Below are positions 16,874 to 25,121 of a stretch of DNA of 36,372 nucleotides, in pieces. The notes beneath the pieces were generated by a model that made no database searches, was not told where the DNA came from, and saw nothing but the letters and a program-made list of their open reading frames with translations. Positions within the stretch are counted from its first letter, which is position 1; the number at the start of each line of letters is the position of its first letter. The position numbers and the translations under genes were made by a program. The DNA lies in assembly GCF_025403405.1 (NCBI RefSeq), contig NZ_JANEZT010000016.1:1-36372 (forward strand). Direction: 5' to 3'. The DNA is from Frankia tisae. Lineage in GTDB: Bacteria; Actinomycetota; Actinomycetes; Frankiales; Frankiaceae.

Positions 16874-17611
16874 TCACCCGGCCGGGCGGGGCCGCGGGGC
16901 GATCGTCCGGCAGGCCTGGGCGAACACGTCGGTCATCTGCCGGTCGAACAGGTCGGCGGGATCACCGAGGGCCGGCGGGAGGTGGCCGAAGGTCTCCAGC
17001 GACAGGAAGCCGTGCAGCTGGGTCCACGCCGTCAGGCACACCGCCATGCCAGCGGGGCCGATCGGCACTCCGTGGTCTGCTGCCCAGGCCCGCAGCCTGG
17101 TCTGCATCGTCGGGGTGAGCCCGGCGTCGACCTGGCCGGTGTCGACCAGCCCGGCCTCGATCGCCTCTGTCATGCAGCGGAAAAGCACGGCCACCGAGCG
17201 CTTCAGCTCCGCGGCCACCCGGTTGTCGACGAGCCCGCCTTCCGGCACCCGCGGACCGAAGATCAACGTGTACTCGACCGGGTGGTTCAGTGCCCAGCGA
17301 CGGTGCGCCCGGGTGACGTCCAGCCACCGACCCAGATGGTCGTGCGGGTCGCCTGCCGCGAAGGCCGCCTCCAGGGTGTCGGCCAGCGAGGCGAAGCCGT
17401 CGGCCGTCAGCTCCTCAAGCAGGACCTCTCGGCTGTCCACATAGCGGTACAGGGCCGAGGGGGCCATGCCCATCGCGCGCGCCACCCCCCGAAGGGACAG
17501 GGCGGCGGGACCGAGCTCCGCCAGCTGGGCGTGCGCGGTGCGCTTGATCTCCTCGAGGGTGGCCCGCCGTAGCCGTTCCCGGCGCGGGACTGGACTACTC
17601 ACGGCAGCCAT
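16874..17611 (-). CDS. TetR/AcrR family transcriptional regulator
   Basis: This 245-residue protein is a TetR-type repressor. The helix-turn-helix is at about residues 38-60, with LSLRGVARAMGMAPSALYRYV, which closely fits the family. The C-terminal ligand domain (about 80-240) resembles the TetR_C_13/WHG group found in actinobacteria. The ATG at 17611 was chosen; a TTG at 17638 gives nine more residues but overlaps the likely control region. The gene is divergent from an MMPL transporter with a palindromic intergenic site, the classic arrangement of a local repressor and the efflux pump it controls. The inducer is probably a pump substrate or lipid; this is inference from layout. Confidence 0.88.
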   Translation of the reverse strand: MAAVSSPVPRRERLRRATLEEIKRTAHAQLAELGPAALSLRGVARAMGMAPSALYRYVDSREVLLEELTADGFASLADTLEAAFAAGDPHDHLGRWLDVTRAHRRWALNHPVEYTLIFGPRVPEGGLVDNRVAAELKRSVAVLFRCMTEAIEAGLVDTGQVDAGLTPTMQTRLRAWAADHGVPIGPAGMAVCLTAWTQLHGFLSLETFGHLPPALGDPADLFDRQMTDVFAQACRTIAPRPRPAG

Positions 17612-17643
17612 GGTCGATCTCGCGGTGAACGCTGTCAACTACG

Positions 17644-17689
17644 CGTCAATCCGACCTTGACGAGAACACCGTTCGCGAACACTGTTTTC
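17644..17689. promoter_or_regulatory. Candidate TetR operator and promoter region
   Basis: Between the divergent starts lies an imperfect 28-bp palindrome (17662-17689) whose half-sites GAGAACACCGTTCG and GAAAACAGTGTTCG agree at 11 of 14 positions around a perfect GTTCGCGAAC core. A second inverted repeat, CGTCAA-7-TTGACG, spans 17644-17662. Its TTGACG could be the -35 box of the transporter gene, placing the palindrome over the spacer and -10 region, as expected for a repressor site. Confidence 0.6.
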
Positions 17690-17719
17690 CGCAGGGTTGC
17701 CCCATCTGCGGAGGAAACC

Positions 17720-20029
17720 ATGTTCTCGTCCCTCGTGGCGCTGGTGACGCGCCGTCCCCGCCTGGTGCTGGCCGTCACGGTCGTCCTCCTGCTCGGCGGC
17801 GGCGTTCTGGCGAGCACGGCCTTCGGCAAGCTGCAGACCTCGGGCTTCGACGACCCGGCTTCGGAGTCCTCTCGGGCAGCCGATGTGATGGACGCCCGCT
17901 TTCACGGCCATCCGAACGTGCTCCTTCTCGTTACCGCCCGACGGGGGGATGTCGACGACGCGACAGTCGCCGCCGCGGGCCGGTCCGTGGCGGCCGATCT
18001 CGCCGCCCAGCCGGGCGCCCGCGACGTCGTGTCCTACTGGACCGGCGGGGGGCCGGCGCTGCGCTCCCGGGACGATCGATCGGCGCTGGTCGTGGCCAGC
18101 GTGCGGGACGATGACGAGGCCTCGGACATCGTCGATCGCTACGAGTCGGGCCAACGCTGGCCGGACACGGTGACCGTCCGACCGGGGGGTGCGGCGACGG
18201 TGGGCGAGGACATCGGCCACCAGGTCTCCGCCGACCTCGCCGTGGCCGAGTCGATCGCCATCCCCATCACCCTGGTGCTGCTGGTGATGGCGTTCGCCGG
18301 CGTCGTCGCCGCGCTGCTGCCGTTGGGTATCGGACTGCTCGGCATCGTCGGCGGCTTCGCGACCCTGTCCGTGATCGGCGGCCTCACCGACGTGTCGATC
18401 TTCGCTGTGAACCTCGCGACGGCAATGGGCCTCGGTCTCGGCATCGACTACTCCCTGCTGATGGTCAGCCGGTTCCGCGAGGAGCTGGCGGCCGGGCGTG
18501 AGCGCGCTGACGCGGTGGCGGTGACCGTTCACGCCGCCGGTCGGACCATCCTGTTCAGCGGTGCCACGGTGATCGTGGCGTTGGCGGTGATGCTGCTGTT
18601 CCCGCCGTACTTCCTGAAGTCCATGGCGTATGCGGGCATCGGGGTGACGCTGGTGGCGGTCGTGGCGGCGATCGTGTCGCTGCCGGCGCTGCTGATGGTG
18701 CTCGGGGAGCGGGTGAACTCCTGGCGGGTGGGTGGCCTGATCGGGCTGGTCCGCCGACGCCGGACAAGCCGGTCGGAGCCGGTGGGGGTGTCCGGTGCGG
18801 ACGGGGGGGCAGCGACCGGGGCGCGGGAGGCGGGCGAATCCCCGTTCTGGCGACGGGTGGCGGCGACGGTGATGCGCCGGCCGGTGCTCACCGGGCTGCC
18901 GGTGATCGCGGTGCTGCTCGTGCTCGCGTCGCCGTTCCTGCACGTGGACTTCGGGACGCCGGACGACCGGGTGCTCCAGCCCGGCTCGGCGTCGAGCCGG
19001 GTGGTCGGGGACGCGTTGCGCGAGGACTTCGCGGCTGATCTCGGCGGTGCGATGGAGGTCGTCGTGCAGGCCGCCGGGACGGGGCCGGTCGACCGGTCGG
19101 CACTGGCCGCCTACACGGCGACGCTGTCGCGGCTGCCCGGCGTGGCCCGCGTGGACAGTGCGCTGGGAACCTACGTGCAGGGCCGGCTCGCCGTACCCCC
19201 CGGTCCGGCCAGTAGCCGCTTCGCGGCCGCCGGCGCGGACTCGCTGCAGGTGGTGACCTCGGTGGACTACGCGTCGGGTCGCGCGCAGGATCTCGTCCGG
19301 GCCGCCCGCGCGGTGCCGTCGCCCCCCGGCACCAGCGCCCTGATCGGCGGGGCGCCCGCCGTCCTGGTGGACGGCAAGAGCACGGTCGCTGACCGGCTCC
19401 CCCTCGCACTCGGCCTGATCGCGCTGGCGACCTTCGTCCTGCTGTTCCTGTTCACCGGCAGCGTGCTGCTACCGGTGAAGGCGATCGTGCTCAACGGCCT
19501 GGCCATGTGCGCGGTGTTCGGCGCATCCGTGTGGATCTTCAGCGACGGGCACCTCGCGGGACTGCTCGACTTCACCCCAGGCCCGTTGGACACGTCCATG
19601 CCGGTGCTGCTGTTCTGCATCGCCTTCGGGCTGTCGATGGACTACGAGGTCTTCCTGCTCTCGCGGATCAAGGAGGCGCACGATGCGGGGGCAGGCAACT
19701 CCGAGGCCGTCGCCACCGGGCTCGCCCGGGTCGGACGAATCGTGACCACCGCGGCGGCGCTGCTCGCGGTCACCTTCGTGGCCTTCGCGACCTCGTCGGT
19801 CCGTTTCATGCAGATGTTCGGGGTCGGAACGGCGCTGGCCATCGTGCTGGACGCGACGCTCATCCGGGGAGTGCTCGTCCCTGCGTTCATGCGGGTCGCG
19901 GGCAACGCGAACTGGTGGGCGCCGCGCCCACTGCGGATCCTGCATGACCGGTTCGGACTCCACGAGTACCGCGCCCCCGCCCCGCCGGCCGGGCCCGTAG
20001 AAGAGCTGGCCGGATCGGGCCGTGCCTGA
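17720..20029 (+). CDS. MMPL family (RND superfamily) transporter
   Basis: This 769-residue inner-membrane protein has the duplicated MMPL plan: a helix near residues 14-34, a large outside loop, five helices (about 178-335), a second half with a helix near 390-410, another outside loop, and five more helices (about 560-740). The proton-relay motifs are GLGLGIDYSLLMVSRFREE in the first half and FGLSMDYEVFLLSRIKE in the second. Such proteins export lipids, siderophores or drugs using proton flow. The ATG at 17720 has a GGAGG six bases upstream; the frame is open back to a TTG at 17657, which is rejected because it coincides with the likely -35 box. It faces the TetR gene and ends 18 bp from the convergent GS-like gene. 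The siderophore locus next door makes a role in siderophore export possible but unproven. Confidence 0.93.
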   Translation: MFSSLVALVTRRPRLVLAVTVVLLLGGGVLASTAFGKLQTSGFDDPASESSRAADVMDARFHGHPNVLLLVTARRGDVDDATVAAAGRSVAADLAAQPGARDVVSYWTGGGPALRSRDDRSALVVASVRDDDEASDIVDRYESGQRWPDTVTVRPGGAATVGEDIGHQVSADLAVAESIAIPITLVLLVMAFAGVVAALLPLGIGLLGIVGGFATLSVIGGLTDVSIFAVNLATAMGLGLGIDYSLLMVSRFREELAAGRERADAVAVTVHAAGRTILFSGATVIVALAVMLLFPPYFLKSMAYAGIGVTLVAVVAAIVSLPALLMVLGERVNSWRVGGLIGLVRRRRTSRSEPVGVSGADGGAATGAREAGESPFWRRVAATVMRRPVLTGLPVIAVLLVLASPFLHVDFGTPDDRVLQPGSASSRVVGDALREDFAADLGGAMEVVVQAAGTGPVDRSALAAYTATLSRLPGVARVDSALGTYVQGRLAVPPGPASSRFAAAGADSLQVVTSVDYASGRAQDLVRAARAVPSPPGTSALIGGAPAVLVDGKSTVADRLPLALGLIALATFVLLFLFTGSVLLPVKAIVLNGLAMCAVFGASVWIFSDGHLAGLLDFTPGPLDTSMPVLLFCIAFGLSMDYEVFLLSRIKEAHDAGAGNSEAVATGLARVGRIVTTAAALLAVTFVAFATSSVRFMQMFGVGTALAIVLDATLIRGVLVPAFMRVAGNANWWAPRPLRILHDRFGLHEYRAPAPPAGPVEELAGSGRA

Positions 20030-20047
20030 CGGGGCGGGGCCGCCGGC

Positions 20048-21514
20048 TCAGAAGCGCTCGAAGCCGCGCCGGCGCTCCCAGTCGGTGACCGTGCCCTCGT
20101 ACCCGGCCAGCTCGACCTCGGCCGCATGGGCCAGATGGGCGACCACCCGGTCGCCGAACGCCGCGCGGGCCACCGCGCTCGACCGCCACCGTTCGACGGC
20201 GTCGCGCAACGTCGCGGGCAGCGGCGCGAGCCCCGGCATGGTGAAGGCGTTGCCGATCCGACCGGGTTCGAGGGTGAGCCCCTGCTCCATCCCGTACCGG
20301 CCGGCGGCGATCATGCCGGCCACGGCGAGGTAGGGGTTCGCGTCCCCGCCGGGCACGCGGTGCTCGATGCGCAGCCCCGTTCCGCTGCCGACGACCCGGA
20401 CCGCGCACGTCCGGTTGTCGCGACCCCAGCTCACCCTGGTCGGCGCGAACGCACCGGGGGCGAGCCGCTTGTAGGAGTTGACGTTGGGTGCGAACAGTAG
20501 CGTGAAGTCGGCCATGCAGCTCAGCTGGCCGGCGACGAAGGAGCACATCAGCGGCGACATGCCCGCGACGTCAGATCGACTGGTTCCGCGCGAGGCGGTT
20601 TCGTGCGGGGCGGCGAAAACCGGCTCGTCACCGCCTGTCCCGCGCAGGGACAGGTGGACGTGGCAGGAGTTCCCCTCGCCCTCGTCGTACTTCGCCATGA
20701 AGGTCAACGCCTGCCCCGACACGGCGGCGATCTTCTTTGCGGTCGTCTTGTAGAGGGCGTGGTTGTCGCACGCCTGGAGCGCCTCGGCGTACCGGAAAAC
20801 GATCTCGTACTGGCCCGGATGGACCTCGCCCCGAGCCGACTCGACCGCGATCCCGGCGTCGGCCATGGCCCGCCGGATGCGGCGGGTCAGGTCGTCGAGT
20901 TCCTCGGTGCCGAACAGCGCGTAGTCGATGTTGTAACGGCTGGCCGGGCTGAGCCCGGACCAGGAACGCCGCGCCGCCCGTTTGTAGGACTCGCGGAAGA
21001 CCAGGAACTCCAGCTCGGTCCCGGCGAGGGCGGTGAGCCCGGCGGCAGCGAGCGCATCGAGCTGGCGGCGCAGCACCGTTCGGGGGGCCACGTCCACTGG
21101 GGTCCCGTCGGGCCAGGACGCGTCCGCAAGGACCACCGCGCAGGACGGGCGCCACGGGGCCCGGCGCAGGCTGGTCAGATCGGGCCGGAGCCGTAGATCA
21201 CCGAAGCCGTCGTACCAGGGAGTGCGCGGATAGCCGCCGTCGGTCTGCATGTCCACGTCGACAGCGTGCAGGTAGGTGCATGCGCCCAGCCCGTCGGCGA
21301 GCACCTCGTGCGCGAAGTGCTCGGGGGACACGGCGCTGCCGACCAGCCGGCCCTGCAGGTCGACGGTGGCGACGACGACTTCTTCGACCGCATTTTCCCC
21401 GGTCAGGAGCCCGGACAGGGCCTCGGTACCCACCGGGCTCGGGCCTGGGGGGCGCCCCGATGCGGCGGACACCGCCGAATGGGCCGGTGGTATCGGCGCT
21501 GACGGCGATGTCAA
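20048..21514 (-). CDS. Glutamine-synthetase-family gamma-glutamyl ligase, last gene of the siderophore operon
   Basis: This 488-residue protein has the class I glutamine synthetase fold: GTELEF at 165-170, the GEVHPGQYEI block with Q235 and E237, TFMAKYDEGEGNSCHVHLSL at 271-290, NSYKRLAPG at 346-354, DNRT at 366-369 and EHRVPGGDANPYLA at 384-397. The ATP and metal residues are in place, but the adenylylation loop of true GlnA is absent. It therefore belongs with the GlnA3/GlnA4/PuuA-like ligases that join glutamate to polyamines or other amines. The TTG start has GGAGG five bases upstream and overlaps the stop of the IucC-like gene by 4 bp, so it is translated with the siderophore genes. A substrate such as 1,3-diaminopropane is an attractive inference. 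Confidence 0.85.
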   Translation of the reverse strand: MTSPSAPIPPAHSAVSAASGRPPGPSPVGTEALSGLLTGENAVEEVVVATVDLQGRLVGSAVSPEHFAHEVLADGLGACTYLHAVDVDMQTDGGYPRTPWYDGFGDLRLRPDLTSLRRAPWRPSCAVVLADASWPDGTPVDVAPRTVLRRQLDALAAAGLTALAGTELEFLVFRESYKRAARRSWSGLSPASRYNIDYALFGTEELDDLTRRIRRAMADAGIAVESARGEVHPGQYEIVFRYAEALQACDNHALYKTTAKKIAAVSGQALTFMAKYDEGEGNSCHVHLSLRGTGGDEPVFAAPHETASRGTSRSDVAGMSPLMCSFVAGQLSCMADFTLLFAPNVNSYKRLAPGAFAPTRVSWGRDNRTCAVRVVGSGTGLRIEHRVPGGDANPYLAVAGMIAAGRYGMEQGLTLEPGRIGNAFTMPGLAPLPATLRDAVERWRSSAVARAAFGDRVVAHLAHAAEVELAGYEGTVTDWERRRGFERF

Positions 21515-23499
21515 CGATCCTCCGTTCGTGCCATCGAATCCGTGGGCTCGACTGCGGGCGCACGGGCGGTCAAGGTCGCCACCGGGTTGGCGACCTCACC
21601 GTGCATCAGATCAAATCCACCGTCCCGCTCGGCCCGGTCGTGGAACCCGGCGCCGGCGAGCTGCTCGCGGTTCAGGCAGACCCGGTCGAAGCTTGGCACG
21701 AGTAGATCAATCTCGCGGAAGCGTTCCCGCAACTGGGGGAACCGATCGTGGTAGCCGTCGATCGTCGCCCGGACCAGCCGCCAGAACTCGCCCTCCGCAA
21801 CCTGCAGATGATCCGCCACGAGCACGGAGAAGTAGCGGAAGTGGCCGGCGAACACGGCGGAGAGCACCGAGTGGGCCAACATCGGCCCGGGCCAACGGCG
21901 GCAGTGCATGGCCGCCTGGGCAGGCATGTCCGCTCGTTCGGGGAAGTCGCCGTCCACCAGCTCGATGTCGGCGCCGAAGTCCTTCACCGCGATCCGTCGG
22001 GGCAGGTGATCGGCGTCGAAGATGCAGATGACGTTCTCGCCATGCGGGGTGAAGGCGACCCCGTACCGGTACAGATAGTGCAGCAGCGGCGGTAGCAACG
22101 CGGTGAACAGGGCGGCGAGCCAGTCCCGGCCCGACTGGCCCGACCGGGCCACCAACTCCGCGGCGAGAGGACGTCCGTCCGACCCGATCGTGAGCAGCGA
22201 CGCGAGGCTGCGAGCCCGCTCCCCGGTGGCGAGATGCCGCTCCACCGGATCGCGCCAGACCACGCCGAGCAGTTCGTGCAGGCGGTAGGGCGCGTCGGGG
22301 ATGGCGTCGTAGGCCGGATGGGTGACGGCGGCGCCGGCGACCTCGGCCAGGGGCAGCACCCCCGTCACCTCGCGCAGGAACGGATCGGCGTCGCGCAGGT
22401 CGAGCAACCAGCGTGACACCGCCGGCCCGGCGGCGGCGTCCGCCGCGGACATGCCCCGCCAGACCAGGGTGTTGCGGATCATCAGCGCAAGCTTGACGTT
22501 GCGTCGCTCCGGCCGGTCGATGTTGGCGAGCGTGCGGACGGCCTGCAGCGGGAGGTACCGGTCCGGCCCCTGGCCCAGGGGGACCAGGAGTCCGGTGGCC
22601 AGCTCGGCGGCGAACAGTGGAACGATCACGTTCTCCCACTGCCATGGGTGGACCGGTAGCCAGAGGTAATCCTCAGGGGCTGCGCCGGCGGCAGCCGGAT
22701 CGGCCATCCGGGTACGGGCGAGGACGTCGGTGAAGCGGGCGCGGGTGCCCGCGTCCAACTCGGCGTGCACGAGGGCGGCATTGCCCGACCGGCCCGTGGC
22801 GGACCCGTCCAGCGGCTCGCGGTTGGCCGGCTCGCGGTTGGCTGGCGCGATGTCCCAGTACCGCCCGATTGCGGGATGCGCGGCCACCCAACGCAGGCGG
22901 AAGGGCGACCGGGCCTCCGGGCTGTACTGGTCGACGGCCGCACCGAAGCCGAGGCGTCCCTTGTTGGCGACGAGGCAGGGATGACCCGACTGATGGCCTT
23001 CCAACGCGACGAAGGGCAGGTCGGCGAGGGCTGCCGCGGGCAGCGCCGTCGTCAGCAGGTGCTGATCGGCCGACTGGGTGGCGAGCAGGTCGCGCACCAC
23101 GTCGGCAAGGACCGGATCGGGCCACCCGAGCAGGGACTGCGCATCCCGCAGAAAGCGCACCGGGTCGGTCTCCTGCCCGCCGGCTGAAGGGGCGGCGCGG
23201 GTGAGGCTCGCGGGATCGATCCACCAGGATCCGAACGTGCCCCGCTGAGCGCGAAATCGGTAGACGGCATCGGCCGCCACCAACCGGTAGGCCAGCGCGG
23301 GTCCTCGACCGATCGGGCCATCCTCGTGGAGGTTCGCGGCCCCGCCGTCGTCGAGCTGCGGCCTGAGCAGGTCCTCGTAGGCGAGTTCCGCGATGAGCTT
23401 GGCCAGCAGCGAGCGTCCGGCCTGCCGCCAGCGGTCTGCTGATCGGTCCGGAGCCGCCACCGGCGGCGGGGTTTGCTCGGCAGGAGGGCGGACGGTCAA
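21511..23499 (-). CDS. IucA/IucC family NIS siderophore synthetase (intact)
   Basis: This 662-residue protein is an NRPS-independent siderophore synthetase that uses ATP to adenylate a carboxylate (citrate or a mono-amide of it) and form an amide with an amine or hydroxamate. The family blocks are GHPCLVANKGRLGF (172-185), LPVHPWQWEN (281-290), QAVRTLANID (319-328), KLALMIRNTLVWRG, and a C-terminal ferric-reductase-like part from HGENVICIFD onward. The Ser of the usual SxRT motif is Ala here. It corresponds to RhbF/IucC by position. The TTG start overlaps the preceding stop by 4 bp and has GCGAGGG upstream. Residues 221-228 contain a duplicated ANREP. It could perform the second condensation, or both if its broken partner is dead. 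Confidence 0.92.
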   Translation of the reverse strand: MTVRPPAEQTPPPVAAPDRSADRWRQAGRSLLAKLIAELAYEDLLRPQLDDGGAANLHEDGPIGRGPALAYRLVAADAVYRFRAQRGTFGSWWIDPASLTRAAPSAGGQETDPVRFLRDAQSLLGWPDPVLADVVRDLLATQSADQHLLTTALPAAALADLPFVALEGHQSGHPCLVANKGRLGFGAAVDQYSPEARSPFRLRWVAAHPAIGRYWDIAPANREPANREPLDGSATGRSGNAALVHAELDAGTRARFTDVLARTRMADPAAAGAAPEDYLWLPVHPWQWENVIVPLFAAELATGLLVPLGQGPDRYLPLQAVRTLANIDRPERRNVKLALMIRNTLVWRGMSAADAAAGPAVSRWLLDLRDADPFLREVTGVLPLAEVAGAAVTHPAYDAIPDAPYRLHELLGVVWRDPVERHLATGERARSLASLLTIGSDGRPLAAELVARSGQSGRDWLAALFTALLPPLLHYLYRYGVAFTPHGENVICIFDADHLPRRIAVKDFGADIELVDGDFPERADMPAQAAMHCRRWPGPMLAHSVLSAVFAGHFRYFSVLVADHLQVAEGEFWRLVRATIDGYHDRFPQLRERFREIDLLVPSFDRVCLNREQLAGAGFHDRAERDGGFDLMHGEVANPVATLTARAPAVEPTDSMARTEDR
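22814..22843 (-). repeat. 15-bp tandem duplication in the IucC-like gene
   Basis: Two adjacent 15-bp copies (plus strand GGCTCGCGGTTGGCC, then GGCTCGCGGTTGGCT) encode ANREP twice. Frame is preserved. Confidence 0.85.
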
Positions 23500-25121
23500 C
23501 GGTCGCCCTCGCCAAGCATGACGGGATGCCGCCGCCGCACCGCCCGATCGGAGTCCACGTCCGCCGCGGCATCGGGCTCCCGGAGTCCCCCACCGTCGGC
23601 CGTGGTACCGGTGGCGGGGGTGCCGCGCCCGGCCGGGCCGGTCGTCGTGGTCGTCGTCGCTGTCCGTGGCGCGTGGTGGGACCCGCCCGTGCGGGGAGGC
23701 GCGCCGAAGGTCGTGAACGCCGACGGCGGTGGCAGTCGGTACGCGTGCCCCCCGGTCAGGTCATCGAGGATGACCGCAGCCCGCCAGGCACCCAGGCCGA
23801 GATCGGGAGCGCCGACCCCATGGGTGTGCAGCTCGGCGTTCTGGACGTACAGGTGTCCGGTCAGGCCCGGATCGGTGGCGATCCGGTAGCGGGCGTCGAT
23901 CTGGAACCGTCCGGCGCCGTCGAGTGCCAGCAGCCCGGCGACCGGGTCGAGCAACGCCGGACGGCGGGCCGCGTACCCGGTGGCCAGCACCACCGCGTCC
24001 GTGGTCAGGGGGAAGGTTCGGTCCTGATCGCGGTGGCGGCAACCGAGCGCGATCTCTCCCCGCCCGTCGTCCAGCGATGCCGACTGCACCGACACCCCCG
24101 GCATCAGCGTCGCCGCCTCGTCGCCACCGTCGATCGTCCGTTCGTAGAGCAGGTCGTAGATCTGCGCAATGGTGTCCGCATCGATCCCCTTGTACAGCTG
24201 CCACTGCGCCGGGACGAGAGCGTCCCTGCGGCCTTGCTCGAGCCCGTGGAAGTAACGGATGTGGTCGGGGGTGAACTGTTCGAGACCCAGCTTCGAGTAC
24301 TCCATCGGGGCGAAGGCGGGGGTGCGGGTGATCCAGGTCAGGTGCTGCGTCGCCGTCTGCTGGTTGCGCAGCAGGTCGGCGAACACCTCGGCGCCGGACT
24401 GGCCCGATCCGACCACGGTGATGTGGGGCAGCCCGGCCAGCGATGCGCGCCGCTGGCGGTAGTGCGCCGAGTGGAACACCCGGTCGCTCGAGACTCCGGC
24501 GAAGGCTGGTGGCGTGATCGGCTCGGTGCCGATCCCGAGCACCAGATGCCTTGCCGTGACCACCCGGGTGGACCAGGTACCAGCCGACTCGGAGGCCTCG
24601 CCGCGCGCCGCTTCCGCAGGCGGCGGCGTCGTCCGCGTGACCACGATGCGAAACAACCCGGCGTCGGGATGCCAACGGACCGCTTCCACCCGGGCGCCGA
24701 AATGGGTGGATTGCAGGCCCTCGGCGACCCACCGGCAGTAGGCGTCGTACTCCCGGCGGGGGATGTGGAAGCGTTCGTAGAGGTAGAAGCGGAAGAGCCG
24801 GTCGTGCGCCCGCAGGTAGGACAGGAACGACCAGGGGCTGGTCGGATCGATGAGAGTGACCAGGTCGGCGAGGAACGGCACCTGCAGGGTCGTGCCCTCC
24901 AGCAGCAGCCCGGGATGCCAGCTGAACGCCGGCGCCTGCTCGAAGAAGGCGGCCCGCAGGCCGGGGAGCCCATCGGCGAGCGCGGCCAGCGACAGGTTGA
25001 ACGGGCCCAGCCCGACCCCCACCACGTCATAGTCCGGGGTCTCCGGATGGGGGAGGCCGGGCGCCGCGACCGCGGTCCGCGGCGGCTCGTCGCGGGATGC
25101 GAGCGGGATGCGGGACGTCAC
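23496..25121 (-). CDS. Lysine/ornithine-type N-monooxygenase (diamine N-hydroxylase) for siderophore
   Basis: This 541-residue flavoprotein belongs to the IucD/SidA/RhbE group, which hydroxylates a primary amine with FAD, NADPH and oxygen to create the hydroxamate precursor. The FAD motif GVGLGPFNLSLA is at 35-46, the substrate block FSWHPGLLLEGTTLQVPFLA at about 66-85, the NADPH motif VVGSGQSGAEVF in the middle and ATGYAARRP near the end. Gene order points to 1,3-diaminopropane as substrate, as in RhbE. The GTG at 25121 overlaps the preceding stop (GTGA) and has GGAGG seven bases upstream. The last 80 or so residues are a Thr/Pro/Gly-rich tail not seen in the family core. Confidence 0.92.
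   Translation of the reverse strand: MTSRIPLASRDEPPRTAVAAPGLPHPETPDYDVVGVGLGPFNLSLAALADGLPGLRAAFFEQAPAFSWHPGLLLEGTTLQVPFLADLVTLIDPTSPWSFLSYLRAHDRLFRFYLYERFHIPRREYDAYCRWVAEGLQSTHFGARVEAVRWHPDAGLFRIVVTRTTPPPAEAARGEASESAGTWSTRVVTARHLVLGIGTEPITPPAFAGVSSDRVFHSAHYRQRRASLAGLPHITVVGSGQSGAEVFADLLRNQQTATQHLTWITRTPAFAPMEYSKLGLEQFTPDHIRYFHGLEQGRRDALVPAQWQLYKGIDADTIAQIYDLLYERTIDGGDEAATLMPGVSVQSASLDDGRGEIALGCRHRDQDRTFPLTTDAVVLATGYAARRPALLDPVAGLLALDGAGRFQIDARYRIATDPGLTGHLYVQNAELHTHGVGAPDLGLGAWRAAVILDDLTGGHAYRLPPPSAFTTFGAPPRTGGSHHAPRTATTTTTTGPAGRGTPATGTTADGGGLREPDAAADVDSDRAVRRRHPVMLGEGDR

Noticed and set aside
17657-17719. TTG start giving a 21-residue longer MMPL protein
   Set aside because: It coincides with the likely -35 box and operator; the ATG at 17720 has a GGAGG site.
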